Shown piece by piece: positions 55,612-64,000 of a stretch of 64,000 bases of DNA. The stretch's first letter is position 1, and every line of letters begins with the position of its first letter. Source of the stretch: Vibrio ostreicida (GTDB lineage Bacteria > Pseudomonadota > Gammaproteobacteria > Enterobacterales > Vibrionaceae); the NCBI RefSeq assembly GCF_013074385.2, contig NZ_JABEYA020000008.1, forward strand, positions 27,200 through 91,199, in the 5' to 3' direction. The translations under genes and the position numbers were made by a program. The notes under the pieces were generated by a model, which was not told where the DNA came from, did no database searches, and saw only the letters and a program-made list of their open reading frames with translations.

Positions 55612-57687
55612 TTAGTTAATCGCTACGTTGCCACCCTTGATGACGACCTTATCGCTACCCTCAATCGTAATCGATGAACCCGACAATTTAATACTGCCGT
55701 CACTGTTCATTACCAGCGAAGAACCGCCAGTTTTAAGCACAATTTTATCGCCACTTACGACCTGAGTTGCAGCATCTGTTTTGTAGGAAGTGTTGCCTTT
55801 TACCGCGACCGTCAAGTTGCCACCAATCGTCAGATTGTCGTCTGCTCCGATATCATCGGATCGCGAGGCTCCGACAACGAGGTTACTGTTTTCGCCGACG
55901 TTCAAGTCGTCATCGATACCAATTTTCGTTGTCCGGTTGTCACCAATTTCTAACGTGGTGTTGTTTTTAACTTTCTGGGTTTCATTCGCGTTATAGGTGA
56001 CGGTAACATCCTGCTCAACGGTCTCAGTAAACGTACTATTCACCTGTGTGGTTTTGTGACCATCGATGGTTTCTTTATGATCGCCATGCACTTCATTGGT
56101 CTGATGACGCCCTACTTTAAGAAACTCGTCCTGACCGATGTCGCGGAAACGGTTATTGAGGACCTTGGTCGACATGTCCTTTTGAGCATGAAAATATATC
56201 TCTTCTTCGTTCGCTTCGTCTTCGAAACTTAGCTCGTTGTACCCTATACCTTTGTGGGTTTGGGTTCTAAAGGTTGTCCGCGTTTTATTGTCTGGCAGTG
56301 AATACGGAGGATAATGTAATCCATTATAAACGGCTCCCGTTACTAGAGGGCGGTCTGGATCTCCTTCAAGGAAGGTCACCACCACTTCGTGGCCAATACG
56401 CGGTAGATACACTGCCCCCCAAGTTGGTGCCGCCATCGACTGGCTAACACGGATCCAACAACTGGCTTGTTCATCGTTGTTACCATATCGGTCCCAATGG
56501 AACTGAACCTTAATACGCCCCAGTTTGTCGGTGTAGATTTCCTCCCCAGCGGGCCCTACCACCACAGCAGTTTGCGGGCCATCAACGATTGGCGCTACTT
56601 TTTTCGGCGCCTTTAAGGTTACGTCACGCGGGATACAGACGAACTTATTTTCGTAGGTAGTAGGCATACCGCTCGTTTCATCTTCATGAACTTGAGGGTC
56701 TTGGCCGTGATGAAATACCGACAGCAAGGTATAGTCACGATTAATAGAGCGTCTAGGATGTTCACCAATGTTGAAACTATAGCCGGGCACCAGTCTCATG
56801 ACATTTGATTCGGCCTCGATTTGCTGATTGTCGACCTCATATTGGGCAATCCACTCTGATGCGCGTACTTGCCCCATTGCAGGGTCAACGTAGCGACCAG
56901 GGTAGTCAAACAACTTAAGATCCTGATCCAAGAGACCAGCGGAAGAAGTTTCCTGAGGGATCTTGGGGTGCTCGTAGTTATAATCGGTGTAGGTAGTGCT
57001 GCCGGTACGCACACGATTCACCGCAGATAAGTCGAATATATGTTCTCTATCAGAGACACCGCCAGCGTCTGCGTGATAAACAATAGGTCCAATGTATGAC
57101 GCATTTAAAGGCGTGCTCAACAACTCAGGAATGGCGTCATTGCTATCGACAATGACCATCGTGTGGGTTGATTTACTGTGCTCAAAATAATACCACATGC
57201 CGTGCTCAGCCAACATACGGTCAACAAAGTGATGATCCGTCTCGCGATACTGAAGCACATATTCTTTTGCCGGATAAATACCACTCAGTTCCAGCCGATA
57301 GTCCGACACCGATGCATCATCAAGCACTTGGGAAATGATATCAGGTGCGGTGAGATTCTGGAAAATTCGGCAGTCTTGACGCTGGGTCATAAACCACGTC
57401 TGGGGCACCAAGAGCAGCTGGTAACGGGAGAATCGACGACCTTGACCAAGGAAGCGCACTTCATTGACCATTCCATGGAATCGACGGGCCGACGTTAATC
57501 CTTGTCCGTAAAGTGTCAACACTGCAGGTTTTCGGATGAGTTCATCAAATGTAATATCAGCATCAAGTGAAAGCAATGATAGGCTGATTTGAAACGGTTT
57601 AGACAGTTCTTCTGTCACCTGAAAACTTTCAACACGAAATTCATGTCCAGTGCCCTGAACTTCAAATTTAAATTCTACGTCAGTCAT
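55612..57687 (-). CDS. vgrG: T6SS spike protein VgrG
   Basis: VgrG trimers form the spike on the Hcp tube. The gp27-like head is at residues 1 to about 380, the OB fold with GRIKVQFHWDRYGN is near 395, and the beta-helix needle with repeated D/N-G-x-T strands extends from about 520 to the end. The protein is 691 residues from the ATG at 57687 and ends in VAIN, with no C-terminal effector domain. A TTG 18 bases upstream is in frame but the ATG has AGG at a good distance. It follows hcp by 70 bases across a hairpin. Confidence 0.95.
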   Translation of the reverse strand: MTDVEFKFEVQGTGHEFRVESFQVTEELSKPFQISLSLLSLDADITFDELIRKPAVLTLYGQGLTSARRFHGMVNEVRFLGQGRRFSRYQLLLVPQTWFMTQRQDCRIFQNLTAPDIISQVLDDASVSDYRLELSGIYPAKEYVLQYRETDHHFVDRMLAEHGMWYYFEHSKSTHTMVIVDSNDAIPELLSTPLNASYIGPIVYHADAGGVSDREHIFDLSAVNRVRTGSTTYTDYNYEHPKIPQETSSAGLLDQDLKLFDYPGRYVDPAMGQVRASEWIAQYEVDNQQIEAESNVMRLVPGYSFNIGEHPRRSINRDYTLLSVFHHGQDPQVHEDETSGMPTTYENKFVCIPRDVTLKAPKKVAPIVDGPQTAVVVGPAGEEIYTDKLGRIKVQFHWDRYGNNDEQASCWIRVSQSMAAPTWGAVYLPRIGHEVVVTFLEGDPDRPLVTGAVYNGLHYPPYSLPDNKTRTTFRTQTHKGIGYNELSFEDEANEEEIYFHAQKDMSTKVLNNRFRDIGQDEFLKVGRHQTNEVHGDHKETIDGHKTTQVNSTFTETVEQDVTVTYNANETQKVKNNTTLEIGDNRTTKIGIDDDLNVGENSNLVVGASRSDDIGADDNLTIGGNLTVAVKGNTSYKTDAATQVVSGDKIVLKTGGSSLVMNSDGSIKLSGSSITIEGSDKVVIKGGNVAIN

Positions 57688-57716
57688 ACCTTTTACCTGA
57701 TACAAATACTAAAATT

Positions 57717-57738
57717 AGGGCCAACCACTGTTGGCCCT
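57717..57738 (-). terminator. intercistronic hairpin between hcp and vgrG
   Basis: A perfect 9-bp stem AGGGCCAAC/GTTGGCCCT with a 4-base loop is followed on the minus strand by AATTTTAGTATTT, 19 bases after the hcp stop. It is probably a partial terminator that favours hcp over vgrG. Confidence 0.65.
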
Positions 57739-57757
57739 AGCACTCGGTAAGAAATTC

Positions 57758-58276
57758 TTACGCTTCGCGCGGCGCACGCCAGTCATCGTTACCGCCTTTA
57801 CCCATGACTTCGTGAGTCACTTCGATTGCACGGTAAGTAAAGCTCAGTACTTCTTCAGTCACGCGGTCTGAAGTCGCAGCGTCTTGACAATGAGCCATAC
57901 GAGTTTGCATATCAACAAGTAGAGCATCAATCAATTTGATTGTGTAGTAATGCTCTTGCTTACCTTGTATCGATGTACGATAGAAGTTAATGCTACATTC
58001 AGGCAGTTTTTCACCAGAAACAAGTGCGTTGAATAGTAGTGGAGAACAGCAGTCTTGTGCTTTAGTAACAATAACAGGCTTGTGTACACGTTGACCTGTA
58101 GGTTGACCACTCTGTGGATCACGTGGAATAGTCAATACGTGATCAAGTTCCTGTACTAGAAACTCATCAACGTGAGCTTCTTGCCAAGAGTTACCAACTG
58201 AATCCGCTGAGTAAGCATCTTTAGTGATATCACCTTGAGTTTCGCCTTTAATAGACATATACGCTGGAGTTGGCAT
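57758..58276 (-). CDS. hcp: T6SS inner tube protein Hcp
   Basis: Hcp hexamers form the secreted inner tube. The sequence (MPTPAYMSIKGETQGDIT, HVDEFLVQELDHVLTIP, SGQPTGQRVHKP, NFYRTSIQGKQEHYYTIKL, DDWRAP) closely follows V. cholerae Hcp, with the same 172-residue length. It is the first gene of the hcp-vgrG-accessory operon and is preceded by a candidate sigma-54 promoter. It is divergent from clpV. Confidence 0.97.
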   Translation of the reverse strand: MPTPAYMSIKGETQGDITKDAYSADSVGNSWQEAHVDEFLVQELDHVLTIPRDPQSGQPTGQRVHKPVIVTKAQDCCSPLLFNALVSGEKLPECSINFYRTSIQGKQEHYYTIKLIDALLVDMQTRMAHCQDAATSDRVTEEVLSFTYRAIEVTHEVMGKGGNDDWRAPREA

Positions 58277-58733
58277 CTTATATTCCTTTTAAAAATTCTA
58301 TTTATTTTCATTGATGGAGTCGCTGATTAGCGCGATTCCCTATACTTAATACAAACTCCGTGCCAACTTTTAAACTGATAAAAAACAGTTACTTATGATA
58401 TTAATTATATTTTTAGGTCATTTACCGGATCAAAAAATTGGAAAGTTTTACGAATTATTGGAAAATCCATCCAATTTATTGTTACTCATCTAGACGAATA
58501 AAACAACGCTATAAAATCGGATTAAAAAAGACGAAATGACAGGCAAATAATGCATATTAACTAGAAGAATGTTCATAATGACAGGAATATCACTCAAATA
58601 GACCTGTAAAACATTTATGGAGCCGCAATAAACAACCATAAAACGCCTATAAAATAGTGTTCAAAAAAACAAGTTTTTTATTATTTAGTATAATCGGTGC
58701 CATTCTAAACAAACCATAAGCACGATAAAGACA
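58277..58733. other. 457-base AT-rich divergent region between hcp and clpV
   Basis: It carries the candidate sigma-54 promoter for hcp at 58351-58365. On the rightward side I find no good sigma-54 or sigma-70 element for clpV: a TGGCAC at 58701-58706 on the minus strand lacks the -12 half. No gene is seen. Confidence 0.5.
58351..58365 (-). promoter_or_regulatory. candidate sigma-54 promoter of hcp
   Basis: On the minus strand TGGCAC-N5-TTGT matches the -24/-12 consensus TGGCAC-N5-TTGC with one mismatch at the -12 C, and the GG-to-GT spacing is the required 10 bases. It lies 75 bases upstream of the hcp start. VasH (61381-63006), a sigma-54 activator, is encoded in the same locus, as in V. 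cholerae where VasH controls hcp. Confidence 0.6.
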
Positions 58734-61394
58734 ATGATAAACATTAATCTCTCTTCATTAATTCAACGTCTGCACCCTATCGCTAAAGTCGCGCTAGAAG
58801 ATGCCGCCGCGCTCGCCGTATCGGAAAAGGCAAACGAAGTTCAAATCGAGCACTACCTGTTAAGCTTACTTGAAAGACCGAATAGCGATTTTGATACCCT
58901 GCTAAACCATTTCGACTGCTCTGAAACCATATTACGTCAATCCATCCGTTCAACATTGGCAAGCAGTGCCGCTGGCAACGGAGGCAAACCGGTTTTCTCT
59001 GCTTTATTGATTGAGTGGCTGCAAGAAAGCTGGTTGGTCTCCTCTTTAGATCTATCACAATCCCAGATTCGCTCAGGCGCTCTTTTGTTGACTCTCGTTG
59101 GCAACCCCCTTCGTTATGGTCAGCACGGTTACGCCACCATTTTGGAAAGCATCAACCCCGATAGCCTGAAACGCAATTTCGCTGAGTTAACGAGCCAATC
59201 CTTGGAATCTCAGGAAGCCACATCGGAGAAGACTCAAGCGCGTGAAGAGGGCTCTGCACTAAGTAAGTTTACAACCGACTTTACGGGAAAGGCTCGTAAA
59301 GGTGAGATAGACCCTGTATTTTGCCGTGATCAGGAAATTCGACAAATTGTTGATATCCTTGCGCGTCGACGGAAAAACAACCCAATTGCTGTCGGGGAAC
59401 CTGGTGTCGGTAAAACCGCAGTAGTCGAAGGCCTAGCGCTTAAAATTGTGCAAGGTGAAGTCCCTGACAACCTCAAAGGTGTCGAGCTTTATGGCCTAGA
59501 TATGGGTCTTCTTCAAGCTGGTGCGAGCGTTAAAGGCGAGTTCGAAAAGCGCCTCAATGCCGTTCTTGATGAAGTGAAAAATTCCCCCACACCAATCATT
59601 TTGTTTATTGACGAAGCACACACTCTCGTCGGTGGCGGAAATCAAGCCGGTGGCAGCGACGCTGCCAACCTACTTAAACCAGCATTGGCACGTGGAGAAG
59701 TCAAAACCATCGCTGCGACTACCTGGTCAGAATACAAAAAGTATTTCGAAAAAGATCCCGCACTGGCCCGCCGATTCCAATTGGTCAAATTAGACGAGCC
59801 CTCTCCACAACAAGCCGCGCTCATCATTCGTGGCCTGCGCCCTGCCTACGAGAAAGCTCATAATGTCTACGTTCGTGATGATGCCATTACGTCGGCGGCC
59901 GCCTTATCGGCTCGTTATATTTCCGGTCGACAACTGCCAGATAAAGCCATCGACGTCCTAGATACGGCTTGCGCACGGGTGAATATCAGCCTTAACGCTG
60001 TACCTGCTTCTGTGGAAACACTCCAGCAGTCACTGGCCGCACAAGCGCGGGAATTGGAAGCCCTTGAGCGAGATGCCCTGCAACAAACAGGTGACAAGCA
60101 CAGCCTCGCCACCATTCCCGATCTCAAGCTTGCAATGGCCGACACTCAGGCAGAACTGGAAGTACAAGAAGCCCAATGGCGCAGTGAGAAAACACAAATT
60201 GATGAAATGATTGCTTTGCGCGCCCGCTTGCATCAATGGGTTGATGGCCAAGATAACATCGATACGGACGAAGAAGATCAAAACGTGTCGCCTTATGCAG
60301 ATATGGATGAACAATCCGTTCGTGTTGCAATCGCAGCATGTCAGGAACAACTCGATGTGATTCGTGCAGGCAACCCATTAGTGCACTTTGAAGTCGGCCC
60401 AGATGAAGTTAGCCATGTCATTTCTGACTGGACTGGGATTCCTATGGGCAAAATGCTTCAGGACGAAGCCGAAACCACTCTGCAACTCAAACAGAACCTG
60501 ACCAACAACATCAAAGGACAAACGTTTGCCATTGATGCACTCGCAGAAGGTATCCAAACGGCAAAAGCTGGATTGGGCAACCCAGACGCACCAACGGGCG
60601 TATTCTTGCTTGTAGGCCCAAGCGGCGTAGGTAAAACAGAGACAGCACGCGCTATTGCCGACCAACTGTTTGGCGGCGAGCGCTTTATGACCACAATCAA
60701 TATGTCTGAATTTCAGGAAAAACATACGGTTTCCCGCCTGATCGGTTCACCACCTGGCTATGTCGGTTTTGGTGAAGGCGGTATGCTCACTGAAGCAGTT
60801 CGCCAACGTCCTTACTCTGTCGTCCTGCTGGACGAAGTTGAAAAAGCTGACCCTGAAGTCCTTAACTTGTTTTATCAAGTGTTCGACAAAGGGACTCTTA
60901 ATGACGGTGAAGGCCGCTCGATAGACTTCAAAAATACCCTCATCATTATGACGAGTAACTTAGCCACTCAGGAGATTGAATCTTTAGTACAACAATCGAG
61001 TGATATTGACGCTAGCATTATTGCTGATGCCATTCGTCCAACACTCAATCAGCATTTTAAGCCCGCCTTGTTGGCGCGAATGTCCGTATTACCCTTCGTT
61101 CCGCTGTCTGATGAAGCCATGACGGATATCATTCATCACAAGCTAGGCAAAGTCTCAGAGCGACTACAGAGCCATCACAAACTGTCTCTTCGCTACGAAG
61201 AGTCGTTGGTTGAATTTGTGTTGGGTAACTGTCGTCTCGCCGAAACAGGGGCACGAAATATTGATGCCGTGATCAATCGTCAGCTCTTGCCCAAACTATC
61301 CACACAACTATTGGTTCACGACAAGGAAGAGTCACATAGCCAAATTACGGTATCGGTCGATGAGCAAGGACTGCTTTCCTATGCGTTCAGCTAA
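58734..61394 (+). CDS. clpV: T6SS ATPase ClpV (TssH)
   Basis: ClpV is an AAA+ unfoldase that disassembles contracted TssBC sheaths. The 886-residue protein has the Clp N-domain (1 to about 160), a first AAA domain with Walker A GEPGVGKT near residue 221 and Walker B FIDEAHTL, a middle domain near 400-520, and a second AAA domain with GPSGVGKTE near 628 and LLDEVEKA. Both Walker motifs are intact. The T6SS-specific N-terminus ([22 protein letters not shown]) identifies ClpV rather than ClpB. It is cotranscribed with vasH. Confidence 0.96.
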   Translation: MININLSSLIQRLHPIAKVALEDAAALAVSEKANEVQIEHYLLSLLERPNSDFDTLLNHFDCSETILRQSIRSTLASSAAGNGGKPVFSALLIEWLQESWLVSSLDLSQSQIRSGALLLTLVGNPLRYGQHGYATILESINPDSLKRNFAELTSQSLESQEATSEKTQAREEGSALSKFTTDFTGKARKGEIDPVFCRDQEIRQIVDILARRRKNNPIAVGEPGVGKTAVVEGLALKIVQGEVPDNLKGVELYGLDMGLLQAGASVKGEFEKRLNAVLDEVKNSPTPIILFIDEAHTLVGGGNQAGGSDAANLLKPALARGEVKTIAATTWSEYKKYFEKDPALARRFQLVKLDEPSPQQAALIIRGLRPAYEKAHNVYVRDDAITSAAALSARYISGRQLPDKAIDVLDTACARVNISLNAVPASVETLQQSLAAQARELEALERDALQQTGDKHSLATIPDLKLAMADTQAELEVQEAQWRSEKTQIDEMIALRARLHQWVDGQDNIDTDEEDQNVSPYADMDEQSVRVAIAACQEQLDVIRAGNPLVHFEVGPDEVSHVISDWTGIPMGKMLQDEAETTLQLKQNLTNNIKGQTFAIDALAEGIQTAKAGLGNPDAPTGVFLLVGPSGVGKTETARAIADQLFGGERFMTTINMSEFQEKHTVSRLIGSPPGYVGFGEGGMLTEAVRQRPYSVVLLDEVEKADPEVLNLFYQVFDKGTLNDGEGRSIDFKNTLIIMTSNLATQEIESLVQQSSDIDASIIADAIRPTLNQHFKPALLARMSVLPFVPLSDEAMTDIIHHKLGKVSERLQSHHKLSLRYEESLVEFVLGNCRLAETGARNIDAVINRQLLPKLSTQLLVHDKEESHSQITVSVDEQGLLSYAFS

Positions 61395-63006
61395 TCAGAA
61401 TGATCTGAGTAATGCTTTGTTAGCGATCAGCCAATCTTTGGCTGATCGTACTCAGCTTGCGCAAACATTAGATGCCGTGCTCACCGCAGCACGGCAAATG
61501 ACCTTGGCCAAACATGGAATCATCTACGTTCTCGATCAAACAGGGCAAGCGCTTATCCCCAGTATTGTCCACCAAAACGGACAAGCCATGTCTTCACATC
61601 CATGGCCTGCGTTATCCCTTGAGCGCTCTAACCAGACGGACCCGTTTAGTTATGCGATTCAAAACGGTGAAGTCGTTCTGATCAACGATCTGTATCAGTA
61701 TAATGGCTACGACTGTCAGGCAATTTATCAGACGGAAGCCACACTTGGTCTGCAAAGTACCAACTTGCTTGCTTGGCCATTGGTCGACGACAGTCAAAAA
61801 ACCATTGGACTGCTGTCATTGTTCGATCTAAGTATCATCGACAATGAATCGGCCCTAACCGCATTTTGTTATATCGCGGCAAACAGTATTCGACAGGCCG
61901 TTTGGCTTGAGCAATACGGTCATATGATCAAAACCCTTAATGCCGACAACGCTGCTCTATTGCGTGAAAACCAACACCTCAAGCAGCGAAAACAAACTCA
62001 CTACAAAGGGCCAATAGCGGAAAGCGAGCCAATGCTTGAAGTTCTTAGCCGTCTTGAAAAAGTCCTGTCACTGCCAGTAGATGTACTGCTACGAGGCGAG
62101 ACAGGTGCTGGTAAAGAAGTTATTGCCAAATACATCCATGAGAACTCAAACCGCGCCGAGCAACCACTCATTGTTCAAAACTGTGCGGCGATCCCTGAAC
62201 AGCTATTGGAATCAGAGCTGTTCGGTCATAAAAAAGGGGCGTTCACTGGTGCAGACAAAGACAAAATTGGCCTGTTCGAAGCCGCTCATGGCGGGACTTT
62301 ATTTCTCGATGAAATCGGCGATATGCCGCTTTTGCTTCAAGCAAAATTGCTGCGAGTGTTGCAGGAACGTAAATTTCGGCCGGTTGGAGCAAACACAGAA
62401 ATTGAAGTGGATATACGTGTGGTAGCGGCAACCCATTGTCATTTGATGGAAAAGATAAACAAGGGTGAATTTCGTGCTGATTTGTTCTATCGCCTTAATG
62501 TTTTTCCGATCACTCTTCCGCCTTTGCGTGAACGTGCAGCGGATATTCTGCCACTCGCCGAGCATTTTCTTAAGCAAAGTGCCTTGAATCTGGGTTTAAG
62601 CCAAGCGCCAGGGTTAAGTGCCAATGTTCAGAGGCAGTTACAAGGGTATTCATTCCCAGGAAACGTACGAGAGTTGAAAAATATCGTTGAACGTGCCCTA
62701 CTTCTCTCAGATTTTGAAACCATCAATCAGATCGAGCTAGGCGATACTTGTATACCAGAACAGGATCATTCACCAACGTTTGTGTCTACACAATCAAAGC
62801 CAGAACCTGTTACGGAACCTGATGCGAATGACACTGGAGATTATTCAAAAGGGCTCAAGGAGGCTGTGGGAGAATATGAAAAAACCGTCATTACTGATTG
62901 CCTGATTGACTGCCACTGGCACACAAAAAAAGCCGCAGAACAACTCGCACTTCCTCTGAGTACTCTCAACCATAAAATGAAAAAGTACGACATCACCCCA
63001 GCTTAA
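61381..63006 (+). CDS. vasH: sigma-54-dependent T6SS activator VasH
   Basis: VasH is an enhancer-binding protein that activates sigma-54 promoters of T6SS genes. It has a GAF-like domain at residues about 15-175, a sigma-54 AAA domain with Walker A GETGAGKE near 240, the GAFTGA sigma-54 contact motif near 286 and the DEIGDMP Walker B, and a C-terminal Fis-type helix-turn-helix (TKKAAEQLALPLSTLNHKM). I start it at the ATG at 61381, which has AAGGA 10 bases upstream and overlaps the clpV end by 14 bases; an in-frame ATG at 61360 is an alternative. Hcp is the likeliest direct target here. Confidence 0.94.
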   Translation: MRSANQNDLSNALLAISQSLADRTQLAQTLDAVLTAARQMTLAKHGIIYVLDQTGQALIPSIVHQNGQAMSSHPWPALSLERSNQTDPFSYAIQNGEVVLINDLYQYNGYDCQAIYQTEATLGLQSTNLLAWPLVDDSQKTIGLLSLFDLSIIDNESALTAFCYIAANSIRQAVWLEQYGHMIKTLNADNAALLRENQHLKQRKQTHYKGPIAESEPMLEVLSRLEKVLSLPVDVLLRGETGAGKEVIAKYIHENSNRAEQPLIVQNCAAIPEQLLESELFGHKKGAFTGADKDKIGLFEAAHGGTLFLDEIGDMPLLLQAKLLRVLQERKFRPVGANTEIEVDIRVVAATHCHLMEKINKGEFRADLFYRLNVFPITLPPLRERAADILPLAEHFLKQSALNLGLSQAPGLSANVQRQLQGYSFPGNVRELKNIVERALLLSDFETINQIELGDTCIPEQDHSPTFVSTQSKPEPVTEPDANDTGDYSKGLKEAVGEYEKTVITDCLIDCHWHTKKAAEQLALPLSTLNHKMKKYDITPA

Positions 63007-63022
63007 TTATTGGCTGGTATTT

Positions 63023-63044
63023 AGGCATACTCAAAAGTGTGCCT
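63023..63044 (+). terminator. weak hairpin after vasH
   Basis: AGGCATAC-TCAAAA-GTGTGCCT pairs over 8 bp with one G-T, 17 bases after the vasH stop, but no T tract follows. Confidence 0.4.
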
Positions 63045-63250
63045 GAACCCACTAATCACTTTTCAAATTCAGTGGTTTATTCTTTAAGCCATAAATGATG
63101 CGATGTTCTGCTCTCAAGATACTCGTTCAAAAAAGACAACCCATTTGTGATTTGCTTGAATTCTCATAGTGTGATTAGAAAATAGAATGGCCGGTGCCCA
63201 ATCCGTCACTTTTCTATTTGGTTTTTGCCACCGTGATAATCATTAAGACA

Positions 63251-63280
63251 TAAAAAAATGACGTGATTAGAGATCACGCC
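63251..63280 (-). terminator. Rho-independent terminator of the candidate small RNA
   Basis: On the minus strand GGCGTGAT/ATCACGTC (8 bp with one G-T pair), loop CTCTA, is followed by A and then seven T residues. Confidence 0.7.
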
Positions 63281-63419
63281 ATTGTACCAAATATTTATGT
63301 TTCGATACGAAACAGATAGCTTTCACCACCTGTGCAGGATAGCACCATTAGGTGCTGGGCCACTATACAAGCTCTTGAAAACAATGCAACGTTGCACTAT
63401 TTATAGGAATAGTTGCATT
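63251..63419 (-). ncRNA. candidate structured small RNA
   Basis: No ORF explains this segment. Read on the minus strand it contains: an outer stem AATGCAAC/GTTGCATT (63383-63419) with a nested TGCAACGTTGCA palindrome; a perfect hairpin AGCACC-TAAT-GGTGCT (63341-63356); a hairpin TTTCG-TAT-CGAAA (63300-63312); and a terminal stem GGCGTGAT/ATCACGTC followed by seven T (63251-63280). Three hairpins plus an intrinsic terminator with no upstream gene inside the segment are what an independent sRNA would show. TTGTCA and TTAAAAT upstream are a poor promoter (about 20-base spacing), so the 5' end is uncertain. I do not recognise a known Vibrio sRNA. Confidence 0.42.
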
Positions 63420-63519
63420 TTAACTGTCCGAAACCGATATTATGACAAGAAAATAAAGATCTGAGGTTTCGAAAAGACCGTTTCAATATTCATAATGATT
63501 ATTCATTTTTCCTCCAATA

Positions 63520-63546
63520 AAAAAACGCCAATATAAATTGGCGTTT
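63520..63546 (-). terminator. Rho-independent terminator of the adhesin gene
   Basis: On the minus strand AACGCCAAT-TTAT-ATTGGCGTT is a perfect 9-bp stem followed by a T tract, about 32 bases after the stop codon at 63578. Confidence 0.88.
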
Positions 63547-63577
63547 AAATACAAATAATGTGACGAATGTAGATATT

Positions 63578-64000
63578 TTAATTGATAATATTAAAATCAA
63601 TCGATTTATCTAAGGCTGGGATGCGATTGGCATTCGAACCTTTAACCGTTACCGTCACTTTTCCTAATTCAAAACCAGAGACATCCAAAAGGGACGTTGT
63701 CCAGTTGCCCTCATCATCCAATGTCACACTTTTAACCAATGAATTACCTGTCGGAGGAGTCAGCGTTACGCTGATATTATTTTCGTCCACAAACCCTGTG
63801 CTCTTCCCGACTATCGTCACTGCAACATTTTCCGATACGTCGTCAACATCCAATACGGATAACGTTGGCTGCAAATTAACACTGTGCTCCGTACTCTCAA
63901 CGCCAGGGTTGCCTGAGTTATCCGTGAACCCGCTCACTTTGAAAGGCAACGACAGCGCCGTGGCGTCCGCTGACTTGACCGTCACCTCTCCCGTCCACGC
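63578..64000 (-). CDS. 3' end of a large Ig-like repeat surface protein (partial)
   Basis: The frame stays open to the right edge of the window, so this is the C-terminal 140 residues of a longer protein. The visible part is made of bacterial Ig-like/cadherin-like beta repeats, with the pattern G-F-x-D-N-S-G-N-P-G-V and the phrase VTLDDEGNWTTSLLDVSGFELGKVTVTVKG typical of long RTX-type or BapA-like adhesins (for example LTPPTGNSLVKSVTL). It ends IDFNIIN directly, without a recognisable RTX nonapeptide or membrane anchor, so if it is a type I secreted adhesin the signal is not obvious here. The codons and repeats are consistent with a surface adhesin or toxin, but the class needs the upstream sequence. 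Confidence 0.7.
   Translation of the reverse strand, partial: AWTGEVTVKSADATALSLPFKVSGFTDNSGNPGVESTEHSVNLQPTLSVLDVDDVSENVAVTIVGKSTGFVDENNISVTLTPPTGNSLVKSVTLDDEGNWTTSLLDVSGFELGKVTVTVKGSNANRIPALDKSIDFNIIN

Larger units (their letters stand above)
63007..63577. other. 571-base region between vasH and the adhesin gene
   Basis: The left half has a weak hairpin at 63023-63044 and a spaced inverted repeat AAATAG...CTATTT around 63180-63220, but no gene. The right half has a terminator-ended structured segment on the minus strand (candidate small RNA, listed separately) and then the adhesin terminator. An open frame at 63282-63464 (+) overlaps the structured segment and has no coding support. Confidence 0.5.

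Noticed and set aside
55612..55990. Possible effector domain at the VgrG C-terminus
   Set aside because: The sequence is continuous beta-helix repeat to the VAIN end, with no extra domain.
58701..58715. TGGCAC on the minus strand just before clpV as a second sigma-54 promoter
   Set aside because: The -12 half is missing (ATAC in place of TTGC) and it points away from clpV.
63282..63464. 60-codon ORF (+) near the adhesin
   Set aside because: It has no ribosome site and overlaps the hairpins and palindromes of the RNA candidate; composition is not protein-like.
1..64000. CRISPR arrays, insertion sequences, tRNA genes or integrons
   Set aside because: No regularly spaced repeats, transposase or integrase frames, tRNA cloverleaf signatures or attC-like sites were found on reading both strands.

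Overview
The window looks like part of a Vibrionaceae chromosome, most plausibly the second chromosome of a Vibrio. The evidence is the gene content: a PrtV-type M6 metalloprotease, a thermolabile-haemolysin phospholipase, a phaB-phaA-phaP-phaC polyhydroxyalkanoate cluster, a VexIJK-style RND pump with two adaptors, and a T6SS whose Hcp, VasH-type activator and VasL-like protein resemble Vibrio proteins. I see no rRNA, tRNA, insertion sequence, phage or CRISPR array. Gene density and codon usage look uniform, so the window reads as resident genome rather than a recent island.

Bases 1-8.6 kb hold catabolic and electron-transfer genes: E1-alpha, E1-beta and E2 of a 2-oxoacid dehydrogenase (+), a membrane diguanylate cyclase (-), etfB-etfA (-), and a divergent ETF:ubiquinone oxidoreductase (+). 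A candidate MerR/LiuR-type operator lies in the divergent promoter region. This fits oxidation of branched-chain amino acids or fatty acids, with electrons passing to ubiquinone. An azurin follows. Bases 8.6-13.7 kb (-) carry a Nudix hydrolase, a retropepsin-like lipoprotein, an aromatic/aspartate aminotransferase, and the anaerobic ribonucleotide reductase pair nrdD-nrdG. A perfect FNR box lies upstream of nrdD, and NrdD lacks most of its ATP-cone.

Bases 14.3-19.9 kb hold secreted factors: a small exported protein that resembles the PrtV propeptide, PrtV itself, and a TLH phospholipase whose acidic triad residue is glycine. An Asp/Glu racemase homologue lacking one catalytic Cys follows. Bases 20-24.2 kb (-) are the PHA operon, and 24.8-30.9 kb is the RND pump with a divergent TetR regulator.

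Bases 30.9-63 kb are one large T6SS locus with all thirteen core components (TssA-M). It also has Hcp, VgrG, ClpV, an FHA protein, a PpkA-like kinase, a sigma-54 activator, an Lrp-type regulator, a VasL-like protein and an outer-membrane barrel protein. It contains five transcription blocks: (a) barrel-fha-tssJKL (-); (b) vasL-tssM-lrp (+); (c) hcp-vgrG-needle protein-unknown-DUF2169-thiolase-like (-); (d) kinase-tssABCEFG (-); (e) clpV-vasH (+). A sigma-54-like promoter precedes hcp. A standalone PAS protein and a cupin sit inside the locus. No PAAR gene, evident toxin or immunity gene, or PppA phosphatase is visible. The accessory block (c) is the least understood part of the window.

The last kilobase contains a candidate structured small RNA (-) and the 3' end of a large Ig-like repeat adhesin (-) that continues past the window.
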